From Sphingobium estronivorans (GTDB lineage Bacteria; Pseudomonadota; Alphaproteobacteria; Sphingomonadales; Sphingomonadaceae): a stretch of DNA of 64,000 nucleotides. Location of the stretch: NCBI RefSeq assembly GCF_008692605.1, contig NZ_LFCT01000021.1, positions 1-64,000 of the forward strand, given 5' to 3'. The position numbers and the translations under genes are program-made. Under the pieces are notes generated by a model. That model was not told the DNA's origin. It ran no database searches and saw only the letters and a program-made list of their open reading frames with translations. Of the stretch, positions 6,911 to 16,360 are shown piece after piece (position 1 is the first letter of the stretch; every line of letters starts with the position of its first letter).

Positions 6911-9469
6911 ATGGTATCCGCAGGAACATCCATGATGCGACTGGCATTGCTGGCCGGCACAGCCGTGGCCGGCCTGACGCCGGGGATCGCAATGGCCGCT
7001 CAGGGCAGCGAACAGGGCGCATCGCAGGAAAGCGGTCTCACGGAAATCATCGTGACCGCGCAGCGCCGTGAAGAACGCTCCCAGACCGTGCCGATCACCA
7101 TCACCGCGGTTTCGTCCGAAGGCCTGCGCGAGCGCAGCATCAACAATGTGCAGGGCCTGCAAAGCCAGGTTCCCTCGCTGACCATCGCGCCGAACGGTCA
7201 GGCCAATCGCGACGTCATGTCGCCTTCCATTCGCGGCCAGGGCGCTTCGTTTCAGGGTTCGCCGGGCGTCGTCGTCTACCTGAACGAAGTGCCGCTCCCG
7301 ATCGGCTTCAGCCTCAGCCAGCAGGGCGGGCCCGGCAATTTCGTCGACCTTCAGAATGTTCAGGTGCTGTCCGGCGCGCAGGGCACCCTGTTCGGCCGCA
7401 ACACCACGGGCGGCGCGGTGCTGCTGACAACGGCGCGTCCCACCGACCGGCTGGAAGGCCATCTGTCCGGCGCATTCGGCAATTACAACATGACCGAGTT
7501 CGAAGGCGTGCTGAACCTGCCCGTCACGGACACTCTGCGGGTCCGTCTGGTCGGCGCGTCGCGCGACCGCGACGGCTACACCCAGGACATCCACTGGAAC
7601 AAGGATCGCGACAACGAGCATTGGCGCATGGGTCGCATCGGCGTCGAATGGCAGCCGGTCGAAGCCGTCACCAACTATACCATGGCCTATTACGGCTATT
7701 CGAAGACCAATGGCACCGGCATCGTTCCCATTGCCTTCAACTATCCGCTGCTTCAGGGATTCAGCGCCAGGGCAGCCACCCTGCCCGCCGCCGTCGGGGC
7801 CACGCTCAACTTCTGCCCGGCCAGCGGGGCCAATGCCGATCCCAATTGCAACGCCTTCCGCCAGTTGATCGCCGATCAGCAGCAGCGCGGCATCCGCAAG
7901 GTCGCTCATGGCTTGGACGATTTCGCCAAGGTCGAAACCTGGGGCATCAACAACAGCACGGACATCGCGCTGGCCGATGGGCTGAAGCTGCGTAACATCA
8001 TCAGCTATGCCTCGCTCAAATCCTTTTATGCGAGCGATCAGGACGGCACGATCATCAACCTCAACGACACGGGCGTGACGTCGCTGAGCCGGACCGCGCC
8101 GAAGGACGATTTCCACCTGTTCACCGAAGAGCTTCAGCTTCAGGGCGAAGCGCTTGACAGGAAGCTGACCTACACCCTCGGCGGCTTCTATTCCAAGCAA
8201 TCGCCCGGCGGCACGATGCACTATTACGGGACCACCGTATGCGCCCTGCCAGGGGAAGCCGGGTCCCTGGCGTGCGCGGGGGACCGCATCGTCGGCGTGA
8301 CCAACGAATCGAAGGCGCTGTTCGCGCAGGCCACGCTCGATTTCGGCGCTTTCGTTCCGGCGCTCGATCGCCTGCGCCTGACGGCTGGCTATCGCTATAC
8401 CTGGGACCGGATCGACGGTTTCACCATCGGCTACAACCCCGCCTTATATTCGGGCACCGGCCCCGACAATGTGAGATGCTCGTTCAACGGTGTGTCGGTG
8501 GCGCGCGCCAATCTGGCCAATCCCATCGACGCAGCGACGCCGGGTTGCCGGTATGAAGGGCATCTGCGCAGTTCGGCTCCGAACTGGACCATCGGCCTCG
8601 ACTATCGCCCGATCAACAATCTGATGATCTATGGCAAGGTTTCGCGCGGCTATAAGGCGGGCGGCTTCAATGCCTATGCGGTCAATCTGGAATTCACGCA
8701 GTTCGGTCCTGAATATGTGACCGATTGGGAGGCGGGCTTCAAATCCGATTTCCGTATTGCCGGCCGCCCCGTTCGCCTGAACGTCAACGGCTTCAATATG
8801 GATTACAACCACATCCAGCGTGGTCTGGCCGACTTCAACCCGACCACCAACCAGACTGGTGCGGCAACGCTGAGCACTGCCAAGGCGGTGATCCGCGGCG
8901 TGGAAGTGGAAACCATGTTCAAGCCGATCGACGCACTTGAGATTGGCGGCAACTACAGCCACACCGATGCGCATTACAAGTCCTTCTCCTATAATGCGCC
9001 TCAGCCGGTTTTCGATTGCAACTCGACCGCTTCGAACAATTTCGCGCGGACGACCACCCCAGACCTGCGCTGCATTCCGCTGCAATATCTGGCGCCGGAT
9101 ATCTTCTCGGTCTATGGTCGGCTTACCCTGCCCACTCCGGATAATATCGGCAAAGTCAGCCTGTTCATGAGCTATTCGTGGACGTCCAGCCGCCAGCAGG
9201 CCGGCAACCAGCTGGATAAGTTCCCCGGCACGAACGTGACCTGGGAACCGGGCTCCAAGCTGCCGTCCTTCGGCCTGCTGTCCGCGTCGCTGGACTGGAA
9301 GAAGGCCTTGGGCACGGATCTCGACGTGTCGGTATTCGGGACGAATCTGCTGAACAAGGCCTATTTCATGTCGAACAGCGGCGTGTACAATCAGGTCGCT
9401 TCGCAGTCGCAGATCTTCGGCGAACCGCGCATGTATGGCCTGCGCCTGCGCTATAATTTCGGAAGCTGA
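6911..9469 (+). CDS. TonB-dependent receptor
   Basis: Outer-membrane TonB-dependent transporter of 852 residues. The signal peptide ends near residue 29 (GIAMA), followed by the TonB-box-like EIIVTAQRRE, then the plug (QSQVPSLTIAP, FGRNTTGGAVLL) and a 22-strand barrel ending in YNFGS. GGGAGAG 5 bases upstream selects this ATG over one 21 bases earlier. It belongs to the sphingomonad receptors often found beside catabolic genes. Its place after SDR, alcohol dehydrogenase, sulfatase and PQQ dehydrogenase suggests uptake of the compound, or sulfated precursor, that these enzymes process. A structured leader precedes it and a strong terminator follows. Confidence 0.93.
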   Translation: MVSAGTSMMRLALLAGTAVAGLTPGIAMAAQGSEQGASQESGLTEIIVTAQRREERSQTVPITITAVSSEGLRERSINNVQGLQSQVPSLTIAPNGQANRDVMSPSIRGQGASFQGSPGVVVYLNEVPLPIGFSLSQQGGPGNFVDLQNVQVLSGAQGTLFGRNTTGGAVLLTTARPTDRLEGHLSGAFGNYNMTEFEGVLNLPVTDTLRVRLVGASRDRDGYTQDIHWNKDRDNEHWRMGRIGVEWQPVEAVTNYTMAYYGYSKTNGTGIVPIAFNYPLLQGFSARAATLPAAVGATLNFCPASGANADPNCNAFRQLIADQQQRGIRKVAHGLDDFAKVETWGINNSTDIALADGLKLRNIISYASLKSFYASDQDGTIINLNDTGVTSLSRTAPKDDFHLFTEELQLQGEALDRKLTYTLGGFYSKQSPGGTMHYYGTTVCALPGEAGSLACAGDRIVGVTNESKALFAQATLDFGAFVPALDRLRLTAGYRYTWDRIDGFTIGYNPALYSGTGPDNVRCSFNGVSVARANLANPIDAATPGCRYEGHLRSSAPNWTIGLDYRPINNLMIYGKVSRGYKAGGFNAYAVNLEFTQFGPEYVTDWEAGFKSDFRIAGRPVRLNVNGFNMDYNHIQRGLADFNPTTNQTGAATLSTAKAVIRGVEVETMFKPIDALEIGGNYSHTDAHYKSFSYNAPQPVFDCNSTASNNFARTTTPDLRCIPLQYLAPDIFSVYGRLTLPTPDNIGKVSLFMSYSWTSSRQQAGNQLDKFPGTNVTWEPGSKLPSFGLLSASLDWKKALGTDLDVSVFGTNLLNKAYFMSNSGVYNQVASQSQIFGEPRMYGLRLRYNFGS

Positions 9470-9482
9470 CAAACTGCCAAAA

Positions 9483-9521
9483 AAAGAACGTCCCCCTGGT
9501 CTTGCCAGGGGGACGTTCTTT
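9483..9521. terminator. Strong bidirectional intrinsic terminator
   Basis: A perfect 17-base-pair inverted repeat (9483-9499 with 9505-9521) encloses a 5-base loop. Each arm begins with A residues and ends with T residues, and a run of seven A precedes it, giving a U-tract on the minus strand. It sits between the convergent receptor gene (stop 9469) and the kinase gene (stop 9561), so it can end transcription from both sides. Confidence 0.88.
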
Positions 9522-9560
9522 GTACAGATGGTACCCCGAAACCGGGATTGAGGCGGGATT

Positions 9561-11387
9561 TCAGCCCGCCTGCCGTATCGGCATTTCGCCCATCGTCGCA
9601 ACAGCGCTTAGCAGGGCCTCCGGCTTGAAAGGTTTGCCAATGACGGCCACGCCTTCGAATTCGGCAGGAAGATGATCGCTGTCATAACCGCTGACGAACA
9701 GGAAAGGGATGTTTCGCGCGGCAAGGGCATGGACGATCGCGTCCACCGATTGTCCCTGCAAATTCCCGTCCACCAGAGCTCCGTCAAAATCCGCCTGAGC
9801 GATCTGCTCCAGCGCCTGATCCACGGTGGAAACCGGCCCCGATACGGCAATGCCCGCATCCTTTAGAATAGCGGTCAGTTCGAAAGCGATCAGTGTTTCA
9901 TCCTCCACCAGCAAAAGCCGACGCCCATGCAGGTCCGCCGGTTGCTGCTGACCTGTGGCCGACCGCCCTCCCCTGCCAAGCGGGGTGGAGGCGCTGCTCT
10001 TGCTCTGCCGAACGCCCGACAGGATTGGCAGCGTCAGGGTCCATCCCATTCCATCGGCGGTGTAACGCGGTTCGGCGCTTCCCCCATCGGCGCGCAGGCT
10101 GCGCTCGATCAGCGCCGTACCGAACCCGCGACGCGACGGTGGCGAGACGGCAGGACCGCCCTGCTCCTGCCAATCCAGCATCAACCGCTTGTCCTCTACG
10201 CGCCAGTTCAGCGAAACCCGCCCGCCCGGCACGGACAGCGCCCCATATTTATGCGCATTGGTCACCAGTTCGTGCAGGACCAGAGCCAGGTGCAGCGCGG
10301 GTTCCGGCTGGAGGTCCAGATCGGGTCCCGTGGCTTCGAACCGATCCACGTCGATGGCGCCAATCGACAATTGGCCCTCGACCAGGTCGCGCAAACTCGC
10401 CGCCTGCCAGGTCGCATTGCTGAGCAGCGAATGCGCGCCGGCCAGCGCATGAATGCGACCGATGAAGGTCGGGGCAAAATCGGAGGGACCGCTGCTGTGG
10501 CGCAGCGTCTGCGTGGCGATGGCCTGGACCGATGCGAGCGTATTCTTCACCCGATGATTGAGTTCGCCGACCAGCAGTTTCCGGGTATCCTCGGCCCGCT
10601 TCCGGTCGGTCACATCGAGTATCTGCAACGCCACGGAAATCAATCCGCCCGCGCCATCCAGCAGTGCGGAACCATAGCATTCGCAATGGAGGACCGCCCC
10701 TTCCATGCTGTTAAACTGCAAGGTCATCGATGCACGAGGCCGGTCGCCCGCGATCATTTCCTGAATCAACGCGGCAAAACCGCCGGCGTCCTCCTGATGC
10801 AGCCACTTGATCTGCGCAGGGCAAAAACCGGCGACCTCGCTATGCCGCCAGCCGAAAAGACGCTCGGCACCCTTAGACCAGGCGACAATGCGCTGGTCCG
10901 CGTCCAGTTCGACAAGGGCAAGCGGCGAATTGTCGCTATGCGCCTGCAACCGGGCCAGTGCGGCGGCATGGCTGTCCCGCTCGTGGGCCAGTTCCTGTCG
11001 GTGGCGGAACAGCTCGATGAAAATATCCACCTTGTTGCGGACGATTTGCGGATCGACCGGCTTCAGCAGATAATCGACCGCGCCCGTTTCATAGCCGCGG
11101 AAACGGCGGCGCTCATCCGTGGCCACGGCGGTCAGGAAGATGATCGGTACGCGGCGGGTCCGCTCCGTCCCGCGCATCAATTCCGCCAGTTCGAAGCCGT
11201 CCATGCCTGGCATCTGCACGTCAAGCAGCGCCAGCGCCACATCATGCACCAGCAGCAGTTCCAACGCTTCTATTCCGGACCCGGCCCGAAGCAGTTCCAA
11301 CCCCTCACAACGCAGCAGGGCGTCCAAGGCGGCAAGATTTTCCGGCACGTCGTCGACGGCCAATATCTTGACCGGCTCACGTTGCAT
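9561..11387 (-). CDS. REC-PAS-HWE histidine kinase-REC hybrid signalling protein
   Basis: Soluble sensor kinase of 608 residues. Domains in order: receiver 1 (residues 7-120, phospho-Asp56 in LLDVQMPGMDG, Lys109); PAS (about 145-260); HWE/HisKA_2 phosphorylation domain with His278 in LNHRVKNTLA; ATPase with the N box HELVTNAHKYGA at 372-383; a low-complexity linker; receiver 2 (490-600, Asp540 in ALVDGNLQG, Lys585). No membrane segment is seen. The ATG overlaps the end of the CheR-like gene by 11 bases, so it is coupled to it. The C-terminal receiver resembles those on kinases of the alphaproteobacterial general stress network; that role is inferred. Confidence 0.93.
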   Translation of the reverse strand: MQREPVKILAVDDVPENLAALDALLRCEGLELLRAGSGIEALELLLVHDVALALLDVQMPGMDGFELAELMRGTERTRRVPIIFLTAVATDERRRFRGYETGAVDYLLKPVDPQIVRNKVDIFIELFRHRQELAHERDSHAAALARLQAHSDNSPLALVELDADQRIVAWSKGAERLFGWRHSEVAGFCPAQIKWLHQEDAGGFAALIQEMIAGDRPRASMTLQFNSMEGAVLHCECYGSALLDGAGGLISVALQILDVTDRKRAEDTRKLLVGELNHRVKNTLASVQAIATQTLRHSSGPSDFAPTFIGRIHALAGAHSLLSNATWQAASLRDLVEGQLSIGAIDVDRFEATGPDLDLQPEPALHLALVLHELVTNAHKYGALSVPGGRVSLNWRVEDKRLMLDWQEQGGPAVSPPSRRGFGTALIERSLRADGGSAEPRYTADGMGWTLTLPILSGVRQSKSSASTPLGRGGRSATGQQQPADLHGRRLLLVEDETLIAFELTAILKDAGIAVSGPVSTVDQALEQIAQADFDGALVDGNLQGQSVDAIVHALAARNIPFLFVSGYDSDHLPAEFEGVAVIGKPFKPEALLSAVATMGEMPIRQAG

Positions 11388-12252
11388 GGGGGGTCTCCTT
11401 CAGGACCATGGTGTTGCGGCGATAGATCTTCTCATCCTCATCGAAATCGGCGAAGGCGGCGGCATGCTGCGAAAAACGCAGCGTCTCCTTCGACCCCAGT
11501 CCCAGGAAACCGCCGCGCACTAGCGATTCCCCGAACAATCCCAGCGCCCGATCCTGCAACGCGCGGTCGAAATAAATGAGGACATTGCGGCTGGACACGA
11601 GTTGCACTTCGGAAAACACCTCATCGCTGACGAGATTATGTTCGGCGAAAACCGCCCTGCGGCGCAACGAGCGATCAAGCAGGGCGCCGCCATATGCCGC
11701 GGTATAATAATCGGAGAGCGAGCTTTTCCCACCCGACCGGCGATGATTTTCCGTGAACTGGGCGATACGGTCCAGACTGTATATTCCCGTCTCGGCCTTT
11801 TCCAGCGCGGCGGGGCTGATGTCCGTGCAGTAGAAAATGGTGCGCTCCTCCAGTCCTTCCTCACGAAAGAGGATGGCGAGCGAATAGAATTCCTCGCCAT
11901 TGGCGCATCCGGCGATCCACACCTTGAGCGACGGATAGGTGCGCAGATGCGGAATGACTCTTTCGCGCAACGCCCGGAAATAGGCGGGATCGCGAAACAT
12001 CTCACTGACCTGGATGGTGAGGAACGCCATCAGGTCGGCAAAGGCCGCTCCGTCGCGAAGGATGCGGTGCTGGAGCTGCGACAGGCTGGTACAGCCGAAG
12101 CGTTGCTGCGCGCGCGCCAGCCGGCGATGGAGCGACCCCCGCGAATAGCCGCGAAAGTCGTAATGATAATGGCGCCGGATCGCCTCCAGCAGCAAATCCA
12201 GCTCGATCCCCTCATGGGACGCGATGTCGGGCTCGTTCAGCGCGGCATCCAT
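11377..12252 (-). CDS. CheR-like protein-glutamate methyltransferase
   Basis: SAM-dependent methyltransferase of 291 residues. The N-terminal all-alpha CheR region includes YDFRGYSRGSLHRRLARA, and the SAM motif WIAGCANGEEFYSLA is at residues 112-126, followed by TDISPAALEKA and SRNVLIYFDRALQ. The ATG at 12252 overlaps the hybrid-kinase stop by 16 bases. The open frame extends upstream inside the kinase gene, but that part has no domain. No CheB methylesterase or chemoreceptor is nearby, so it probably acts on a signalling partner in this operon rather than in classical chemotaxis; that is inference. Confidence 0.9.
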   Translation of the reverse strand: MDAALNEPDIASHEGIELDLLLEAIRRHYHYDFRGYSRGSLHRRLARAQQRFGCTSLSQLQHRILRDGAAFADLMAFLTIQVSEMFRDPAYFRALRERVIPHLRTYPSLKVWIAGCANGEEFYSLAILFREEGLEERTIFYCTDISPAALEKAETGIYSLDRIAQFTENHRRSGGKSSLSDYYTAAYGGALLDRSLRRRAVFAEHNLVSDEVFSEVQLVSSRNVLIYFDRALQDRALGLFGESLVRGGFLGLGSKETLRFSQHAAAFADFDEDEKIYRRNTMVLKETPHAT

Positions 12253-15200
12253 ATGCGCACCAGACTCAGCAGCTTGTCGACATCCAGGGGCTTGGCCAGA
12301 TAGTCGTTCGCGCCCGCGTTCAGGCATTCCTGCTGGTCGCGCGGCATCGCCTTGGCCGTCAGCGCAATCACCGGCAGATCCTTCCCCCAGGACTGGCTGC
12401 GGATTTCGCGCGTGGCCGAAAGACCGTCCATTTCCGGCATCATCACGTCCATCAATACCAGATCGACCGGCGCGGACAGCGCACGCGCGGATTCGTCAAG
12501 CGCGACAAGCGCTTCCCGGCCGTTGCGGGCGATGCGGACATTGACCCCATGCGGTTCGAAAATGCTTGTCAGGGCATAAACGTTCCGGATGTCGTCCTCC
12601 ACGACCAGAATATTTCGGCCTTCCAGCGCCTCGTCGCGGTTCAGCGACTGGGCCAGCAACTGCTGCTGCGGCTCGGGCAGTTCGGACACGACCTGATGCA
12701 GGAACAGCGTGACCTCGTCGAGCAGCCGTTCGGGCGATTTCGCGCCCTTGACGATGATCGACTTGGAATATTTGCGCAGCCGCAATTCCTCATCCTGACT
12801 GAGATCGCGGCCGGTATAGACGATGACCGGCGGGAAACCCACGCTGTCATCGGCGCTCAGCCGTTCGAGCAGATCAAGGCCGGTGGCGTCGGGAAGGTTC
12901 AGGTCCAGCACCATGCAATCGAAAGTATCGCGGCCTAGCATGTCGAAACATTGGGCGGCGGAATGCGCCTCCACCGTTTCCACATCGCGGGACGCCAGCA
13001 GCAGCTTGATGCTCTCCGCCTGCTGGGCGTCATCCTCGACCACCAGTACGCGCCGCATCCGCTGCGCCATGCGCGCTTCCAGCCCTTCCAGCATCTCCAC
13101 CAGGCGCTCGCGCTTCACCGGCTTGAAGAGGTAGCCGATCGCGCCGCTGGACAGCGCCGCCTGGCTGTCATCGTCCACCGATACGACGTGCACCGGTATA
13201 TGCCGCGTGCGCACGTCGCGCTTGATACGGTCGAGCACCGACAGGCCGGTATGATCGGGCAGGTTCATATCCAGGATCACGGCGTTGGGAAGATATTGCC
13301 GCGCCATCAGCGCGCCTTCGTCCGCCGTGCCCGCGATCAGGCATTGAAAGCCCTGTTCATGAACGATGTCGCGCAGGATATGGGCAAAGACCGGATCGTC
13401 CTCCACGATCAGGATGACGCGGCTGCCGCCCTCCAGTCCTTCCCGGTCGTCCTCCGCCACGGCGGGACCGCGTGGGCGCATGGGCGCGGGCGCGGGATTG
13501 GCTGGACGCGGCCGCACCGGCTCCACCCCGGCCAGCGCGGGTTCGAAGCGTTCCGGCAGGATCAGGGAGAAGCTGCTGCCCTGCCCTTCCGCGCTCTCCA
13601 CCTTCACGTCGCCGCCCAGCAGGCGAGCCAGTTCGCGCGAGATGGAGAGGCCAAGGCCGGTGCCGCCATATTTGCGGCTGACCGTCCCGTCGCCCTGATG
13701 AAAGGCTTCGAAGATCAACTGCTGCTTGTCCGCCGGGATGCCGACGCCGGTGTCCCGGACCGTGAAGCCGATCCGCCCGTCCTCCAGCCGCGCGACGCCC
13801 AGCGACACTTCGCCGCGTTCGGTGAACTTGACGGCGTTGGACAGGAAATTCTTGAGCACCTGCTCCAGCCGCTGTTGATCGGACTCGATCTCCTCGACGC
13901 CTGGCTGCGCCTCGACGCGGAAGGCAAGGCCCTTTGCCTGCGCCGCCGGGCCGAAGACCGCCCGCATCTTGTCCAGCAACGGCGTCGTGCGGAAACGGCG
14001 CGGTTGCAGTTCGAGCTTGCCCGCCTCGATCTTCGAAATATCCAATATGTCGTTGATAAGGGTCAGCAGATCGTTGCCGGATGTTTCGATGGTTTCGGCG
14101 TGGCGGACCTGCTCCGCGCTCAGATTGCCGCCCCGGTTCTCCGCCAGCAAGCGCGCCATGATGAGCAGCGAGTTGAGCGGCGTGCGCAACTCATGGCTCA
14201 TATTGGCAAGAAATTCGGACTTGTAGCGGCTGGCCTGTTCCAGTTCGCCCGCCTGATTTTTCAGCGAAGCCTGCGCGCGCGCCAGATCGTCACGCTGGAG
14301 CTGGAGTTGACGGGTCTGGTCCTCAAGCTGGGCATTGTTCTGCTCCAGTTCCCGCTGCTGCGCCTCCAGCCGGCCGGCGGCGTCCTGCAACTGGCGGGTC
14401 TGCGCCTCCAGTTCCTCATTATTGGCGCGCAGTTCCTCGCCCTGCGCCTGCAATTCCTCGGCCTGTTGCTGTGTCTCCTCCAGCGCATCCTGAAGCCGGG
14501 CACGGAAATGCGCCGACCGCAGCGCGATGCCGATCGCGCCGCAAGCCTCGTCCAGCAGGGCAAGGGTCGCTGAATCCACCGGTTCGAAGAAACCCAGTTC
14601 GATCACCGCGTTGACGACATCGTCGGCCGTCGAGGGCAGAATGACGAGATGCCGGGGCCGGTCACGGCCAAAGGCGGAACCGATGGTCAGATAGCGGTCG
14701 GGCACGTCGTCGATCACCAGTCGGCGGCCCTCCGCCGCTGCCTGGCCCAGAAGACCTTCCCTGACGGCGAAGTCGAGCGGCACCTCCGCATCGGCCGGAA
14801 CGCCCAGAGTGGCCATCCGACGGAAATGGCCATCCTCGCCGGTGAAGAGCGCGCCCCCCTGAAATCCCAGATACCGGGCGAGGAATGCCAATATCGCCTG
14901 GCCAAGCTGTTCGACGGACTGGTCGCCCCGCATCGCGTCGGCCAGCCCGATTTGCCCCGCCTGCAACCATTGTTCCCGCAGGCGCGCCCGGCTGCTCCGC
15001 CGGACCAGCGTGAAGACGGCGATCGTCAGCGCCGCGCCCAGAAGGCCGGACACAAGCCCACTGGTGATGGCGGTCCGCGAGGCGGCCGCCATCTCATCGA
15101 GCCGGACCTGACGCAGGCGCAGTTCTTCCCGCGCCATGATATTGAGCTGCGCGCGAATGGCGTCCATCTCACCCTTGCCACGGTCGTTCGTCACCACGGC

Positions 15201-15638
15201 CATCGCCGCGGCCATGCCCTTGGCGCGCCGCAGTTCGACAGTGTCGCGAAGTTCCGCCAGCTTGGCATCGACATGGCGTTTCAGCGGACCGATGCTGGCC
15301 TGCTGGGCGGGATTGTCCCGCGTCAGCCGGGCGACCGTTTCAAGGCGCTGGGGCAAGTCGGCGACCGCCGCCCGATATGGCTCCAGATAAGTATCGTCGC
15401 CAGTCAGGATATAGCCCCGCTGCCCCGTCTCCGCGTCCTGGGCGGAGGACAGCAGATCGTTGAGGCCGATCAGGACTTCATGGGTATGGCGGATGGCCCG
15501 GTCATTCTCCCCCAGCGTCTGGATGTTGAGATAGGCGACAGCACCGCTGATGAGGAAAAAAGCCAGCCCCAGAACCAGACCGATAAATGACCATGCGTCC
15601 AGGCGCGATCCGAACCGGGCTTCTTCTGATTTTTTCAT
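12237..15638 (-). CDS. CHASE3-GAF hybrid sensor histidine kinase with three receiver domains
   Basis: Membrane sensor kinase of 1133 residues. A membrane helix at about 15-37 is followed by a CHASE3 domain (GQRGYILTGDDTYL), a second helix near 195-215 and a GAF domain (about 240-385). A long Gln/Glu-rich coiled coil (about 385-465) leads to HisKA with His482 in MSHELRTPLNS, then HATPase (NAVKFTERG, DTGVGIP, GGTGLGLSI). Three receivers follow with phospho-Asp motifs LDMNLPDHTG, LDLNLPDATG and MDVMMPEMDG. The first gene of a three-gene overlapping operon. The start at 15638 (MKKSEE) gives a short cytoplasmic tail before the helix; the open frame continues 19 codons upstream and neither site has a strong ribosome-binding site. 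Confidence 0.92.
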   Translation of the reverse strand: MKKSEEARFGSRLDAWSFIGLVLGLAFFLISGAVAYLNIQTLGENDRAIRHTHEVLIGLNDLLSSAQDAETGQRGYILTGDDTYLEPYRAAVADLPQRLETVARLTRDNPAQQASIGPLKRHVDAKLAELRDTVELRRAKGMAAAMAVVTNDRGKGEMDAIRAQLNIMAREELRLRQVRLDEMAAASRTAITSGLVSGLLGAALTIAVFTLVRRSSRARLREQWLQAGQIGLADAMRGDQSVEQLGQAILAFLARYLGFQGGALFTGEDGHFRRMATLGVPADAEVPLDFAVREGLLGQAAAEGRRLVIDDVPDRYLTIGSAFGRDRPRHLVILPSTADDVVNAVIELGFFEPVDSATLALLDEACGAIGIALRSAHFRARLQDALEETQQQAEELQAQGEELRANNEELEAQTRQLQDAAGRLEAQQRELEQNNAQLEDQTRQLQLQRDDLARAQASLKNQAGELEQASRYKSEFLANMSHELRTPLNSLLIMARLLAENRGGNLSAEQVRHAETIETSGNDLLTLINDILDISKIEAGKLELQPRRFRTTPLLDKMRAVFGPAAQAKGLAFRVEAQPGVEEIESDQQRLEQVLKNFLSNAVKFTERGEVSLGVARLEDGRIGFTVRDTGVGIPADKQQLIFEAFHQGDGTVSRKYGGTGLGLSISRELARLLGGDVKVESAEGQGSSFSLILPERFEPALAGVEPVRPRPANPAPAPMRPRGPAVAEDDREGLEGGSRVILIVEDDPVFAHILRDIVHEQGFQCLIAGTADEGALMARQYLPNAVILDMNLPDHTGLSVLDRIKRDVRTRHIPVHVVSVDDDSQAALSSGAIGYLFKPVKRERLVEMLEGLEARMAQRMRRVLVVEDDAQQAESIKLLLASRDVETVEAHSAAQCFDMLGRDTFDCMVLDLNLPDATGLDLLERLSADDSVGFPPVIVYTGRDLSQDEELRLRKYSKSIIVKGAKSPERLLDEVTLFLHQVVSELPEPQQQLLAQSLNRDEALEGRNILVVEDDIRNVYALTSIFEPHGVNVRIARNGREALVALDESARALSAPVDLVLMDVMMPEMDGLSATREIRSQSWGKDLPVIALTAKAMPRDQQECLNAGANDYLAKPLDVDKLLSLVRIWMPR

Positions 15639-15858
15639 ATCCGTCGGATCTCGCGAAAAGGGCACTGAATTTTTGCCTAGCGATTTTTCGGGCAAGGAAT
15701 CAAGCGCTACTGCCAGCCTTCGGCTGCGTAGCTAACCTCCATCAATCTCTGGATGCGGATAAGGCGACTATCCGAATTATCCGGGATTGGTTGGCCACCG
15801 CCCATCATGTCCGTGCACCGCTTCGCCCCAATTCCATTCCGGGATCCGTAACAGGTTC

Positions 15859-15883
15859 GGATCGACCTGACGGCGATTTCGTT
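15859..15883 (+). promoter_or_regulatory. Candidate EcfG (general stress sigma factor) promoter
   Basis: GGATC at 15859-15863 is followed after exactly 16 bases by CGTT at 15880-15883. The alphaproteobacterial EcfG consensus is GGAAC-N16/17-CGTT, so there is one mismatch in the -35. It lies 34 bases before the PRC-barrel ATG. PRC-barrel proteins are common members of this stress regulon, which supports the match; no experimental evidence. Confidence 0.5.
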
Positions 15884-15916
15884 TTTCCTGAAATTGATAT
15901 TGGAAGGAGAGAAACC

Positions 15917-16285
15917 ATGGCCGATCCGATTGCGACCGAGGAAACCACGCGCCTGATTGCATCCAACAAGGTGGAGGGTACGTCCGTTTATAACCATGAG
16001 GGCGAGAAGCTGGGTTCAATTTATAATTTCATGGTGGAAAAGCGGGAAGGCCGCGTTGAATATGCCGTCCTGCAATTTGGCGGACTGTTCGGCATTGGCA
16101 GCGAATATTATCCGTTGCCGTGGAATGTCCTCACCTATGATCCGTCACGCGGCGGCTATGCCATCGATCTGGACAAGTCCGTGCTGGAACAGGCACCGCG
16201 TTACGCAGTGGGCAAGGAGCCCGATTTCGACCGGGCTTATGGCCGCACAGTCTATGATTATTACGGCGTGACCTATCCTTTCTGA
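15917..16285 (+). CDS. PRC-barrel domain protein
   Basis: Small soluble protein of 122 residues made almost wholly of one PRC-barrel domain (VEGTSVYNHEGEKLGSIYNFMVEKR, broken here by the reader at KLG; then VLQFGG and YYPLPWNVL). These proteins are frequent in stress regulons of alphaproteobacteria; the biochemical function is unknown. AAGGAGA lies 6 bases before the ATG at 15917; an in-frame open stretch upstream shows no domain. It has its own EcfG-like promoter and a GC-rich hairpin after the stop, so it is probably monocistronic. It diverges from the signalling operon, and the two may share stress control. Confidence 0.88.
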   Translation: MADPIATEETTRLIASNKVEGTSVYNHEGEKLGSIYNFMVEKREGRVEYAVLQFGGLFGIGSEYYPLPWNVLTYDPSRGGYAIDLDKSVLEQAPRYAVGKEPDFDRAYGRTVYDYYGVTYPF

Positions 16286-16300
16286 CGCGGTTGACAGAAG

Positions 16301-16325
16301 CGCGCCCCGGACCCGCCGGGGCGCG
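16301..16325 (+). terminator. GC-rich hairpin after the PRC-barrel gene
   Basis: A perfect 10-base-pair stem (CGCGCCCCGG with CCGGGGCGCG) with a 5-base loop begins 16 bases after the PRC-barrel stop. A TTTTT run follows only after 13 bases, so it is a probable but not textbook terminator. Confidence 0.55.
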
Positions 16326-16360
16326 GGATGAAACAGGCTTTTTGGCGAAGCGGCGTGTCA

